Shown here piece after piece: positions 52,775 to 60,567 of a DNA stretch of 64,000 bases; positions within the stretch are counted from its first letter, which is position 1, and every line of letters begins with the position of its first letter. The position numbers and the translations under genes are program-made. The DNA is from Fluviibacter sp039805865 (lineage in GTDB: Bacteria > Pseudomonadota > Gammaproteobacteria > Burkholderiales > Rhodocyclaceae): assembly GCA_039805865.1 (NCBI GenBank), contig JBDLTI010000004.1, forward strand, positions 1 to 64,000, read 5' to 3'. The notes under the pieces were generated by a model. That model was not told the DNA's origin and ran no database searches. It was given only the letters and a program-made list of their open reading frames with translations.

Positions 52775-53491
52775 TCAGGCTGTTACGGAGCCGTTACGTG
52801 TATCGGTAAGGGTGACCTCAAGTTGGGGGAGTCCGTCGATGCCACAAATCAGTGAATCACCGGCGAGCACAGTAGAAACGCCCCCGGGTGTGCCCGTATA
52901 AATCAGATCGCCTGGTGCGAGGGCGAAAAAGTGGGACAGCCGATTGATAATCTCGGCAACATTCCAAGTCATCTGATTGAGTCGAGATGACTGACGCATT
53001 TCTCCATTGACCTTGAGCCATATGGTGGCATCTGCGGCTAGCGTCTTATTTGTCATCGGCACAATGGCTGAAATGGGCGCCCCGTGATCCATGCCTTTCC
53101 CTAGTTCCCAGGGGTGCTGCTTTTCACGCGCGAGGGTTTGTAAATCGCGACGTGTGAAATCAATGCCTGTGGCGTAACCATAGACATGCGTTAGCGCATC
53201 TGATTCGGGGATGTCACTGCCCCCCTTGCCGATCGCTACGACTAATTCGACTTCGTGTTGCAGATTGTTGGTTGCAGGAGGGAACGGCACATCGCCACCC
53301 CTGGGCACCACCGCATCACGAGGCTTGGAAAAGAAAAAAGGCGGTTCACGATTTGGATCAGAACCCATTTCACGCGCGTGCTCTGCGTAGTTACGACCAA
53401 CGCAGTAAATGCGACGAACGGGAAACTTTATGGCTGACCCCACAACAGGGATCAGTGTTTCAGCAGGTGGTGTAAACGTGTAGTGGGTCAT
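52775..53491 (-). CDS. Fumarylacetoacetate hydrolase family protein
   Basis: 238-residue FAH-fold protein. The core has RIYCVGRNYAEHAREMG, PFFFSKPRDAV, the metal-binding acidic residues in LQHEVELVVAIGKGG and DFTRRDLQ, and YTGTPGGVS. Related proteins are oxaloacetate decarboxylases, tautomerases or acylpyruvases; substrate unknown. It starts two bases after the SCO stop, so both are cotranscribed. Confidence 0.9.
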   Translation of the reverse strand: MTHYTFTPPAETLIPVVGSAIKFPVRRIYCVGRNYAEHAREMGSDPNREPPFFFSKPRDAVVPRGGDVPFPPATNNLQHEVELVVAIGKGGSDIPESDALTHVYGYATGIDFTRRDLQTLAREKQHPWELGKGMDHGAPISAIVPMTNKTLAADATIWLKVNGEMRQSSRLNQMTWNVAEIINRLSHFFALAPGDLIYTGTPGGVSTVLAGDSLICGIDGLPQLEVTLTDTRNGSVTA

Positions 53492-53493
53492 GA

Positions 53494-54084
53494 TTAGTTC
53501 TTCTCAATCATCAGTTTGAGATCGTGAGCAACATCGGCAGCGGACATTTCGTGGGGAACAGTCAATCGCAAACGGCCTGTTTGATCGATGACGAAGCTGT
53601 TGGTGGTATGGTCAATCGTATAGACTAGTGCAGAATCAGGTAAAGGTGTTTTTTGCCAGAAAATTTTGTACTGTTTGGCAACCTTGTTGGTTTCTTCTGT
53701 AGACCCCGTCAGGGCGATAAACCGTGGGTCAAAAGCATCCATATAGGTTTTAAGTGCCGCAGGCGTGTCCCGCTCCGGGTCTAACGTTACAAAAAGCACG
53801 GCAACCTGGTCGGCTTGGGGCCCCAGTTGACGCATCACTTCAGCTTGGCGGGCCAGGTGCGTTGGGCAAATGTCCGGGCAATGAGTAAAGCCGAAGAAAA
53901 GGCTCACGACCTTGCCTTTGAAGTCGCTCAGAGAACGCGGTGTGCCATATTGATCAGTCAGTGTAAAAGCGGGCGCTACAGGACTATCGGGTACGGGTTT
54001 GGCTTTAAAGGGGGGAGGGCTAGAACACGCGATTAAAATCCAGGCAGACAGCAAGGCAAGTAGATAGGGTTTTAAACGATTCAT
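53494..54084 (-). CDS. SCO1/SenC family copper chaperone lipoprotein
   Basis: 196-residue lipoprotein (lipobox LIACSS) with a thioredoxin-like fold. Copper-binding CxxxC in FGFTHCPDICPTHL and the distant His in YTIDHTTNSFVID are present. SCO proteins deliver copper to the CuA site of cytochrome c oxidase or act as thiol reductases. No cox genes are in the window. The upstream 54-residue membrane-protein gene stops three bases before its start, suggesting a shared transcript. Confidence 0.93.
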   Translation of the reverse strand: MNRLKPYLLALLSAWILIACSSPPPFKAKPVPDSPVAPAFTLTDQYGTPRSLSDFKGKVVSLFFGFTHCPDICPTHLARQAEVMRQLGPQADQVAVLFVTLDPERDTPAALKTYMDAFDPRFIALTGSTEETNKVAKQYKIFWQKTPLPDSALVYTIDHTTNSFVIDQTGRLRLTVPHEMSAADVAHDLKLMIEKN

Positions 54085-54087
54085 GAT

Positions 54088-54252
54088 TTACAGCCTTTTG
54101 GACTTGGCGGTTTCGGTAGAGCGCACGGCAATCAACGCCGCTTCGGCCGCAACCAGAAGCAGAAAGGTGCCCCAGTGTTGCAGTTGCATTTGCCAGAGCA
54201 TCAGCCCGAAGAGAATAACGATGAGTGCTGTAATCGGATTTATACGTTTCAT
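54088..54252 (-). CDS. Small membrane protein (54 residues)
   Basis: Reads MKRINPITALIVILFGLMLW at its N-terminus, then a short polar turn QMQLQHWG and a second hydrophobic stretch TFLLLVAAEAALIAV, ending in a basic tail. Two membrane helices are predicted with both ends cytoplasmic. Similarity to a named family is not recognised. It lies three bases upstream of the SCO gene. Coding is supported by the sense of the reading frame and its placement; there is no strong ribosome binding site. Confidence 0.65.
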   Translation of the reverse strand: MKRINPITALIVILFGLMLWQMQLQHWGTFLLLVAAEAALIAVRSTETAKSKRL

Positions 54253-54278
54253 AAGAATGTGTGCAACGCAGCAATTAA

Positions 54279-54307
54279 TTGTCTGGATAATCTTGTAAGT
54301 TTAATAG
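54279..54307 (+). promoter_or_regulatory. Candidate promoter for the CBS-domain gene
   Basis: TTGTCT and TAATAG are 17 bases apart in the 138-base divergent spacer; a start near 54314 would give a leader of about 77 bases. The hexamers match only in part. Confidence 0.35.
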
Positions 54308-54390
54308 TAAAGTGCAGCTAAGACGTGCCGTAGCATGGCCGTCGTAAAAGAACACGGTTCAACCCCGCGGTAATCAAAGGAGACAGCAGT

Positions 54391-54981
54391 ATGGGCAGTC
54401 CTATCATCCTCAAGGTCAGTTCACTGGAAAAAGGTGCAGGCTTTCATTTGCCGACCAGCCAGGCAGACATCGTGACACCAGATTCGCCAGCCATTGAAGT
54501 CATGACCGATCTGAAGCAGATTGTTGCGGCCACGGTAGGGTCGGATGTGTTGCTGAGCCATGCGAACCACCTGATGATATCGCGCGGTGTGCGTTCTTTG
54601 CTCGTTACGGATAGCAAGGGTGATGTTGTTGGATTGTTGACTGCCACCGATGTGTTGGGTGAAAAACCGATGCAGTGTGTGCAGAAGCAAGGCCTAAAGC
54701 ATGGCGAAATTACCGTTAAAGATGTGATGACGCCACAGAACGATATTGAAGTTCTGACGCTCAAACAGATTGCACAAGCCAAGGTGCTGGATGTGATTGA
54801 AACCCTGAAGGTGCACAATCGCAATCATGCGCTTGTGGTGGATGCTGATCCGTTGACCGATCGTCAGATGGTGCGCGGCATCTTCTCCGCATCGCAAATT
54901 GCCCGTCAGCTTGGCGTGGCAACACAGATTCATTCAGTGGCAAAAACCTTTGCCCAGATCGAAGCTGTGCTCGCCAGCTAA
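54391..54981 (+). CDS. CBS-domain protein
   Basis: 196-residue cytosolic protein with two CBS motifs: about 48-90 (VLLSHANHLMISRGVRSLLVTDSKGDVVGLLTATDV, read in parts) and about 105-170 (VKDVMTPQNDIEVLTL ... NHALVVDADP). CBS pairs usually bind adenine nucleotides. No attached enzyme domain. Strong AAAGGAG before the ATG and an intrinsic terminator after the stop make it a single-gene unit. Physiological role unknown. Confidence 0.87.
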   Translation: MGSPIILKVSSLEKGAGFHLPTSQADIVTPDSPAIEVMTDLKQIVAATVGSDVLLSHANHLMISRGVRSLLVTDSKGDVVGLLTATDVLGEKPMQCVQKQGLKHGEITVKDVMTPQNDIEVLTLKQIAQAKVLDVIETLKVHNRNHALVVDADPLTDRQMVRGIFSASQIARQLGVATQIHSVAKTFAQIEAVLAS

Positions 54982-55003
54982 AGTAGAAAAAGTGTCAATC
55001 CAA

Positions 55004-55030
55004 GGCCACGGGAAACCGTGGCCTTTTTGT
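55004..55030 (+). terminator. Intrinsic terminator after the CBS gene
   Basis: Eight-base GC-rich stem (GGCCACGG / CCGTGGCC), GAAA loop and five T residues: a standard rho-independent terminator, 22 bases after the stop. Confidence 0.9.
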
Positions 55031-55054
55031 TGAGCGGCGTGCCACAATGTAAAG

Positions 55055-56434
55055 ATGAGTACAAAAAACAGCCACAACCTCGCAAGGTTCCTGAAAAATC
55101 GGCTTAAAGAAGAGCATTTGGCCTGGCGTATCCTGTTTCGGGAGGAATGGGTATCTTTGTTGGTGTTGTTCTGTGGCCTCGTGCTTCTGGTTCTGTTTAC
55201 ACGGCCGGTGCCGCCCGGCGATGTGACGCTGGCTGTAGGACAGCCCGGCTCAACGTATGAACTTATAGGAAAACGCTACCAGGAGATTTTTGCGCGTGAA
55301 GGCGTGACGCTGAAGCTGGTGCATACAAAGGGGTCGCAAGAAAGCCTGGCAGAGGCGGCCGATGGTAAGTCTCCGGTTAACGCCGGATTGTTGCTGGGGG
55401 GGATTGCCCACAAAGGTGAGTATCCAGAGCTTTATTCTCTAGGTAGCGTTGATTATCTGCCGCTGTGGCTGTTTTATCGGGGCCCGGTACTGAAAGGTCA
55501 AGATGCGTTGGGGTACCTCAAAGGAAAGCCCATCGCCATCGGTTTGGAGGGGAGCGGTACAGAACTCTTGCTCAAGAAAATGCTGGCGATGCGGGGTATT
55601 CATCTGCGTGAAGACGATGCCAATTTTCGCCGGCTGCCGCACGCGGAAGCGGTGCAGCAACTGCTGGATGGGCAAATTGCAGCCATGGCCATCGTCGATG
55701 GATTTGATTCGCCGACGATTCAGAATTTGCTCGCGCATCCTGAACTCAAGATTTTTGATTTTGCTTACGCTGCGGCTTACGTAAAACGGATGCCTTATCT
55801 GGATACTGTGGTGATTCCGCGGGGCTCCCTGGATCTAACTAAGCTAGACCCGCCAGACGATATTCATATGATCGCCTCTACCGTGACGTTGTTGGTTGAG
55901 AAAAACATGCATCCGGCGATTCAACAGCTCTTTTTAGCGGCAACCAATGAAATCGGCGATGAAAACAATTTGTTCTTCGGTAAAGGCGATACATTCCCTG
56001 CTTATATCGACCGAAGTATCCCATTGAGTCCGATTGCCAAGCGTTATTACGACAAGGGGGAGCCATGGCTTGCCGGCCTGATGCCATTCTGGATTGTGAG
56101 CTATGTGGATCGCATGTGGTTGCTGGCGCTTGGGGTTCTGGCGGTTGTATTACCGTTTTTCCGACTGGTGCCCAATTATCGTTTGTTCCGCTCGCGGATG
56201 CTGATTTCAGATGCCTATGACGAAATCAAAGTGGTTGAGCAGCGTATGTATGAGGCAAAGCACGTGGCGGAATTACGTTATTTGCTGGAGCGGCTTGATC
56301 AGCTGGAGGCGGAAATCGGTGACTTCTGGATTTCTTCGGATGAGACTAATCGTTTCTTCACGATGAAGAGTGCGCTGGAGCTAGTTCGCCGGGAGATTGT
56401 GCTACGGATCAAGCACCTTGAGGCGCAAGACTAG
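55055..56434 (+). CDS. TAXI-family solute-binding protein, membrane anchored at both ends
   Basis: 459 residues. A basic cytoplasmic start (1-31) leads into a membrane helix (about 32-49), a periplasmic TAXI-type binding domain (about 55-345, starting TLAVGQPGSTYELIGKRYQEIF and with GLEGSGTELLLKKML), a second helix (about 354-372) and an 87-residue charged, helical cytoplasmic tail. Unlike TRAP substrate-binding proteins it is not free in the periplasm, and no DctQM-type permease follows. It could be a ligand sensor or organise a membrane complex; this is inference. A CACAAT box ends six bases before the ATG, with no clear ribosome binding site. Shares CTAG as stop with rlpA. Confidence 0.87.
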   Translation: MSTKNSHNLARFLKNRLKEEHLAWRILFREEWVSLLVLFCGLVLLVLFTRPVPPGDVTLAVGQPGSTYELIGKRYQEIFAREGVTLKLVHTKGSQESLAEAADGKSPVNAGLLLGGIAHKGEYPELYSLGSVDYLPLWLFYRGPVLKGQDALGYLKGKPIAIGLEGSGTELLLKKMLAMRGIHLREDDANFRRLPHAEAVQQLLDGQIAAMAIVDGFDSPTIQNLLAHPELKIFDFAYAAAYVKRMPYLDTVVIPRGSLDLTKLDPPDDIHMIASTVTLLVEKNMHPAIQQLFLAATNEIGDENNLFFGKGDTFPAYIDRSIPLSPIAKRYYDKGEPWLAGLMPFWIVSYVDRMWLLALGVLAVVLPFFRLVPNYRLFRSRMLISDAYDEIKVVEQRMYEAKHVAELRYLLERLDQLEAEIGDFWISSDETNRFFTMKSALELVRREIVLRIKHLEAQD

Positions 56435-57090
56435 TTGTTGAACTGCAGCGGTGAATCGCAGTTATCGCAGTCTTCTTCCAGTTCGCCACCCATAGCGCAG
56501 TCAACGGTGCTGCCTTGAACCGCATTGGCCGAAATCGGCACGATCTGTACTTTAACGACGCCATCTCGCACCATGTCGAGATATTTGGCAGCGCTATGCG
56601 AGACATCGATCACGCGGGCGCGGTGCTTTGGATGCATCCGATCGTTGACTTTGACGACAACGCAGAGATTGGTATCCGGACGCTTCACCATCACCAAAGA
56701 ACCGAGGGGCAGCAAATTACTCGCGGCCGTAAACAGTTTGTTGTTAAAAATTTCGCCGGTGGCTGTTTTTCGCCCTTGAAACTTGGCACCGTAAAAACTG
56801 GCTTTGCCGCGTAGGCCTTTGGATTCGATGGTTACTGCGGGTGCTTCATCGGGAGGTGCAAGGGTCACCCGGCTACGTTTTATGGATGTGCCCTGTTGTA
56901 AGCTCTGGCTCGATTTACTCTTCGTTTCACGTTTGGTTTTCGCGGGTGCTTCTGTTTCCGTGGTTTCAAGAGCGCTCGAACTTCCCTCTGCGGCAGACGC
57001 AACTCCGAAAAACAGCATGCACATCAGTATGGCCAGGCAGCCTCTGACCCGGTTGGCATTGCTGTTGTTTTTGGAGAGGCAAAGAGACAT
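56431..57090 (-). CDS. rlpA: RlpA-like septal ring protein, DPBB domain
   Basis: 219-residue exported protein. Signal peptide (CLAILMCMLFFGVASA), then a Ser/Thr/Lys-rich linker and a double-psi beta-barrel from about 95: GKASFYGAKFQGRKTATGEIFN, VKVNDRMHPKHRARVIDVSHSAAKYL (in parts). Pseudomonas RlpA is a lytic transglycosylase acting on denuded glycan, using a His and an Asp. The Asp of VNDR is present, but the position expected to hold His in TAAH reads TAAS (codon 56719-56721), so activity is doubtful. No SPOR domain follows; the C-terminus carries a Cys pair (CDNC). Confidence 0.82.
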   Translation of the reverse strand: MSLCLSKNNSNANRVRGCLAILMCMLFFGVASAAEGSSSALETTETEAPAKTKRETKSKSSQSLQQGTSIKRSRVTLAPPDEAPAVTIESKGLRGKASFYGAKFQGRKTATGEIFNNKLFTAASNLLPLGSLVMVKRPDTNLCVVVKVNDRMHPKHRARVIDVSHSAAKYLDMVRDGVVKVQIVPISANAVQGSTVDCAMGGELEEDCDNCDSPLQFNN

Positions 57091-57155
57091 CCGCAGCCTT
57101 TGGCGTTAAGAAACAGGTACATTATCCACATTTCGTGTTTTGGAACGCCAGCTCT

Positions 57156-57479
57156 ATGAGTAAGTCCCCCCTTCTATGTCTTTGTTTCTCATTGGTCTCC
57201 GGCCTCGTTTGCGCTCAGGATGGCATGGGTGATGGCAATGCGTATGACAGTGGTGCTGGCTCGTACCAGAATCTTGGTGGCAACACCTACGCGCCTGGTG
57301 GTGGCACCTATCAGCAAGACGGCAACACGATTCAGAGTGATACCGGCACGACCTATCAGACAGAGGGCGGTTTGGTGTTGGGGACCGATGGCAGTGAATA
57401 TCAGACAACCGGAAATACCACCTATAACTTTGACGGCACCAGCTGTTTGAATAGCGGTAGCGCAACGAACTGCGACTAA
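57156..57479 (+). CDS. Secreted Gly/Thr/Tyr-rich repeat protein
   Basis: 107 residues. Signal peptide (SPLLCLCFSLVSGLVCAQ) followed by seven to eight degenerate units of about seven to nine residues with pattern (G/N)TYxxxG, for example GGNTYAPG, GGTYQQDG, GTTYQTEG, NTTYNFDG. Two Cys near the end (TSCLN, TNCD) may form a disulfide. No named family recognised. Divergent from rlpA across a 65-base spacer. The repeat suggests a surface or structural role, but this is speculative. Confidence 0.7.
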   Translation: MSKSPLLCLCFSLVSGLVCAQDGMGDGNAYDSGAGSYQNLGGNTYAPGGGTYQQDGNTIQSDTGTTYQTEGGLVLGTDGSEYQTTGNTTYNFDGTSCLNSGSATNCD

Positions 57480-57499
57480 AAAATATTTTTAATGCAAAA

Positions 57500-57526
57500 C
57501 GAGAGGCTCATCTGGTGAGACTCTCG
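57500..57526. repeat. Imperfect hairpin in the 57.5 kb spacer
   Basis: Arms CGAGAG / CTCTCG with an inner CTCA / TGAG stem and one mismatch, 21 bases after the stop at 57479. No T run follows, so it may be a weak terminator or a leader structure for the small gene at 57582. Confidence 0.4.
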
Positions 57527-57581
57527 ACCCCTAAGATGACTCCATGCCCGAAACCAAGGGTGATATATAAGGAGCATCAAC

Positions 57582-57713
57582 ATGAAAAACCTGTTCGTCT
57601 GGATCGTTCTTGTCTCTACTGCTGCTCTGGGCGTTGCCGTTGCGCAACCCAACCACGAAAACGGGTATCTCGTTCAGGGTGAGATTCAACGGCCGTATCA
57701 AAGTATTGCTTAA
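57582..57713 (+). CDS. Small exported protein (43 residues)
   Basis: Strong AAGGAG seven bases before the ATG. A signal peptide (KNLFVWIVLVSTAALGVAVAQ) leaves a mature part of about 22 residues, PNHENGYLVQGEIQRPYQ and a short end. The ribosome binding site and clean signal peptide support a real gene. Function unknown. It lies upstream of the DUF3300 gene with a spacer of 53 bases, which contains TAGAAT (57731-57736). Confidence 0.65.
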   Translation: MKNLFVWIVLVSTAALGVAVAQPNHENGYLVQGEIQRPYQSIA

Positions 57714-57766
57714 TTACCCTAGGGTTTGGTTAGAATAGCTTTACCGTAATGCCCAAAGGAGTGCGC

Positions 57767-58978
57767 ATGTCGTTTTCGAAAAAGCCGGGGATGCCGTCCC
57801 GTTTGCTCGTAGGCTTGGTATCGGTTGCGTTGGCGATGCCAGCGATGGTGCCTGCGGCCTATGCGCAGGGCAGCCAGCAGTCAGAGTCTGCCCAATTAAG
57901 CCAGGCGCAGCTGTCTGCATTGGTGGCGCCTATTGCCCTGTATCCAGATTCGCTGGTGTCCCAAGTGCTGATGGCATCGACGTACCCGCTGGAAGTGGCC
58001 GAAGCCTCTAACTGGCAAAAAGCGAATAGCCGTTTGAAGGGTGATTCACTGAACCAGGCGCTGCAACAGCAGAATTGGGACGCGAGTGTTAAGTCCCTAG
58101 TGTCGTTCCCGCCCGTGCTTAATATGATGGGCTCGGAGTTGAGTTGGACGCAGAACCTAGGTAATGCAGTGTTGGCTCAGCAGTCTGACGTGATGAATGC
58201 CATTCAGGGTTTGCGCGCCAAAGCGCAGCAATCGGGTGCGTTGCAGTCGAATTCTCAACAAACGGTATCGGGTGGTGGCAGTGCCCCGATCGTTATTCAG
58301 CCGGCCAATCCGCAGGTGGTTTATGTGCCTTCATATAACCCATCAGTCGTTTACGGCGGCTGGCCGTATCCGGCTTATCCACCGTATGCGTATTACCCGC
58401 CGGGCTATGTGGCCGGTACGGCGTTGCTCTCATTTGGCGTTGGCATGGCTGTGGGTGCCGCGTTGTGGGGTGGTTGTCACTGGGGCGGCGGCGGTTGGGG
58501 CGGTGGCAATTCGCTGACCGTGAACAACAATAACTTCAATAACTTTAATCGCAATACCAATAATAATTGGCAGGGCGGTAATCGCAGTGGTTCGAGCAAT
58601 TGGCAGGCAGATCAACAACGCCGTAATGCCAATATGTCGGGCGCAGGTGGCGGTGCCAACCGCGATGCGCAACGCGATCAACTGCGCCAGTCTATGCAGC
58701 GCGATGGCATGAGTGGTGGTGATCGTGTGGGTGGCACTGGTGAGCGCTCCGGCGGCGATCGTATGAGCGGCGGTGGCGACCGCATGAGCGGTGAACGTTC
58801 TGGGAGCTCTCGCGATAGTAGCTTTGGCCGAGATCCGGGCGGCTTCGGTGATACCCATGGTGCCCGTTTTGATAGCGGAAAGAGTTTTGGCGGCGGTGGT
58901 AGTAGCAGAAGCTTCGGTGGGGGGGGTAGAAGCTTTGGCGGCGGCGGTGGTGGCCACTTTGGTGGTGGGCGTCGCTAA
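57767..58978 (+). CDS. DUF3300 exported protein with Gly-rich tail
   Basis: 403 residues. Start at 57767 follows AAAGGAG. Signal peptide (about 1-35, cleavage near AYAQ). The DUF3300 domain (about 45-190) has LVAPIALYPDSLVSQVLMASTYPLEV and VSFPPVLNMMGSELSWTQNLGNA. A YPPYAYYPPGYV hydrophobic segment follows, then an Asn-rich (NNNNFNNFNRNTNNN) and Gly/Ser/Arg-rich tail to the end. DUF3300 function is unknown. The tail is low complexity and probably disordered. Confidence 0.87.
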   Translation: MSFSKKPGMPSRLLVGLVSVALAMPAMVPAAYAQGSQQSESAQLSQAQLSALVAPIALYPDSLVSQVLMASTYPLEVAEASNWQKANSRLKGDSLNQALQQQNWDASVKSLVSFPPVLNMMGSELSWTQNLGNAVLAQQSDVMNAIQGLRAKAQQSGALQSNSQQTVSGGGSAPIVIQPANPQVVYVPSYNPSVVYGGWPYPAYPPYAYYPPGYVAGTALLSFGVGMAVGAALWGGCHWGGGGWGGGNSLTVNNNNFNNFNRNTNNNWQGGNRSGSSNWQADQQRRNANMSGAGGGANRDAQRDQLRQSMQRDGMSGGDRVGGTGERSGGDRMSGGGDRMSGERSGSSRDSSFGRDPGGFGDTHGARFDSGKSFGGGGSSRSFGGGGRSFGGGGGGHFGGGRR

Positions 58979-59024
58979 GCTGCGGCCTATTCCGATTTAA
59001 TTATTGAGAGATTAAGGAAAAATC

Positions 59025-59390
59025 ATGAAAAAACTGATCGTTGCGGCTTCGATGGCCACTATGGCGTTGGGTCTATCCACGGGTGCACAGGCGGCTAATG
59101 CTATTAGTACTGAAGAACTGATGAGCTACTGTAAAAGCGCTGATAGCAGCTCGTTTGTGACCTGTGAAATTTACGGTCAAGCGGTATATGACACCTATCT
59201 GGTGACCCGTCATCCGAAATACGCGTCGAACACCATCTGCGTTAAGCAGCCGGCACAACCGCGTAAAGAGGTCATTCAGGAGTATGTTGCCTGGGTCGAT
59301 GCCAATCCTAAGCAAGCTAAAGCGCCAGCTGCCGAAACCATTTTGCGTTTCCTGACGAGCAAGTACCCTTGCGGTAAAGCAGCTAAGTAA
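59025..59390 (+). CDS. Rap1a/Tai-like exported protein
   Basis: 121 residues; AAGGA before ATG. Signal peptide to AQA (about 24), then a helical domain with four Cys: ELMSYCKS, FVTCEIYG, TICVKQP and KYPCGK. The spacing and YLxxNP-like segment (YVAWVDANPKQAKAPAAETILRFL) resemble the Rap1a/Tai family, whose founders neutralise T6SS amidase effectors. No T6SS or amidase gene is present here, and this fold is widespread in periplasmic proteins, so an immunity role is not assumed. Confidence 0.75.
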   Translation: MKKLIVAASMATMALGLSTGAQAANAISTEELMSYCKSADSSSFVTCEIYGQAVYDTYLVTRHPKYASNTICVKQPAQPRKEVIQEYVAWVDANPKQAKAPAAETILRFLTSKYPCGKAAK

Positions 59391-59403
59391 TATGGATGTG
59401 AAG

Positions 59404-59429
59404 GCGCCGGCTTAGGCCGGCGCTTTTTT
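59404..59429. terminator. Strong intrinsic terminator after the Rap1a-like gene
   Basis: Eight-base stem GCGCCGGC / GCCGGCGC, TTAG loop, then six T residues. It lies between convergent genes and overlaps the stop of the minus-strand gene, so it may act on both. Confidence 0.88.
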
Positions 59430-59841
59430 ATTCCCCCGGGAAGCGGAAATAAGTCGTTTGTAGTTTGCCGGGTGTGACGCTGATTTTTTGTGTGAGCGTG
59501 TGGCCGTTTTTCTGAGCTTTGACACTGTAGGTGCCGGCAGGCAGATTGGCCAAAAGCACAGGGCCTTCACTGGTTGTAAGCAGTACGCCTGTGCCGTTGG
59601 CATCGATGATGGTAATGCGAATATCGCTGAGATAAGTACCTGATTGGCCAACGAGGAATAGTTTGAGGTCGAACTCTTTTTCTCTGGCGGTGAGTTGCGC
59701 CATAGAGTCATCGCCAACACCGCCAGATATAAATGGAGCGGTGCTTGTGGTTGCTGAGGCGTTTTGCGCAGCTTCTTGAGCCCATGCAGGGCTAAGAAGT
59801 AATGAGCAGAGTAGCGGGATCAAGAAATGACGATGGCTCAT
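59428..59841 (-). CDS. Exported beta-sandwich protein (carboxypeptidase-regulatory-like)
   Basis: 137 residues: signal peptide (LIPLLCSLLLSPAWA), a short acidic linker, and a beta-rich part with IRITIIDANGTGVLLTTSEGPVLLANLPAGTYSVKAQKNG, seen in pieces, resembling carboxypeptidase-regulatory or transthyretin-like folds. No catalytic motif. Role unknown. Same strand as the histidine phosphatase upstream, 13 bases away. Confidence 0.7.
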   Translation of the reverse strand: MSHRHFLIPLLCSLLLSPAWAQEAAQNASATTSTAPFISGGVGDDSMAQLTAREKEFDLKLFLVGQSGTYLSDIRITIIDANGTGVLLTTSEGPVLLANLPAGTYSVKAQKNGHTLTQKISVTPGKLQTTYFRFPGE

Positions 59842-59854
59842 GGCGCTTCCTTGG

Positions 59855-60559
59855 TTAGTTGTTTAGGCAACGTGAGCCGACGGGCAGGTTATTAGGCATT
59901 CCCCACGCATTATCAGGAAGATTGGCATAACGGCCCGAATAGCTTTGGCGTTGTGTGTTGAATGCCTTGATGCTGCCATCGGCATTGAAGTCGACAATCC
60001 AGAAGTAGTTGTAGTTGTGATCAGGCCAGGTTGTGGGAGCTTGATCCAGTTTTAATAGTTGACGCAGCGTGACTGCCTCGCCGGGATAGCGCGATTCCAA
60101 TGCAGTGCTCGCTATATGAAAATGCTCCCAGACCATGAGTACTTGTTTGCCCGTATATTTGGGGTTATTCATCAGGTCGTGAACAGCCAGCCGATTCTGA
60201 TGGTTGATCTCTGCTTCTAGCTGTGCCGCTGATAGATCAGCGTTGGGCAAAGCCAGGTAGCTTGTTGTGGGCATGTCCCGTGAGTGAGCTGTAGGTTCAG
60301 CCGTTTCTGACGTGTGAATAGTGAGCGTCATAATTGCGGCTGGAGGCTCGTTGGGAAAGAGCGAAGCTGATGCGTGCGCTCCAAGGTATTGATCGCTGAG
60401 TGCCTGAGCACGATCAAGGCCTGTTTGGCAAAGGTTCCAAGTGTTTAGCTTTTCTCCGTGCCGAACAATCACCAGGCGTTCTGGTGCGGCTAGGCTTGGC
60501 ACACTGATGAGACAAGTCACCAGTGTGAGCAGCGTAGTCCGCATCCGCCGGAAAGACAT
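59855..60559 (-). CDS. Periplasmic histidine phosphatase superfamily protein
   Basis: 234 residues from ATG 60559 (60544 also possible). Signal peptide (TLLTLVTCLISVPSLA) then LVIVRHGEKLNTWNLCQTGLDRAQAL with the phosphate-binding RHG and catalytic His. A second His region, MVWEHFHIAS, is in the place of the usual SHG. Substrate unknown. Follows the DUF3313 lipoprotein gene by eight bases. Confidence 0.85.
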   Translation of the reverse strand: MSFRRMRTTLLTLVTCLISVPSLAAPERLVIVRHGEKLNTWNLCQTGLDRAQALSDQYLGAHASASLFPNEPPAAIMTLTIHTSETAEPTAHSRDMPTTSYLALPNADLSAAQLEAEINHQNRLAVHDLMNNPKYTGKQVLMVWEHFHIASTALESRYPGEAVTLRQLLKLDQAPTTWPDHNYNYFWIVDFNADGSIKAFNTQRQSYSGRYANLPDNAWGMPNNLPVGSRCLNN

Positions 60560-60567
60560 GTCGGGTT

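Noticed and set aside
57500..57526. Intrinsic terminator after the GTY-repeat gene
   Set aside because: Stem is present but imperfect and no T run follows; kept only as a hairpin.
58430..58957. Minus-strand Ala/Thr-rich frame in DUF3300
   Set aside because: Low-complexity shadow of the Gly-rich tail; no ribosome binding site or homology signs.
59025..59390. T6SS effector-immunity module
   Set aside because: Only the Rap1a-like protein is seen; no amidase, VgrG, PAAR or T6SS structural gene nearby.
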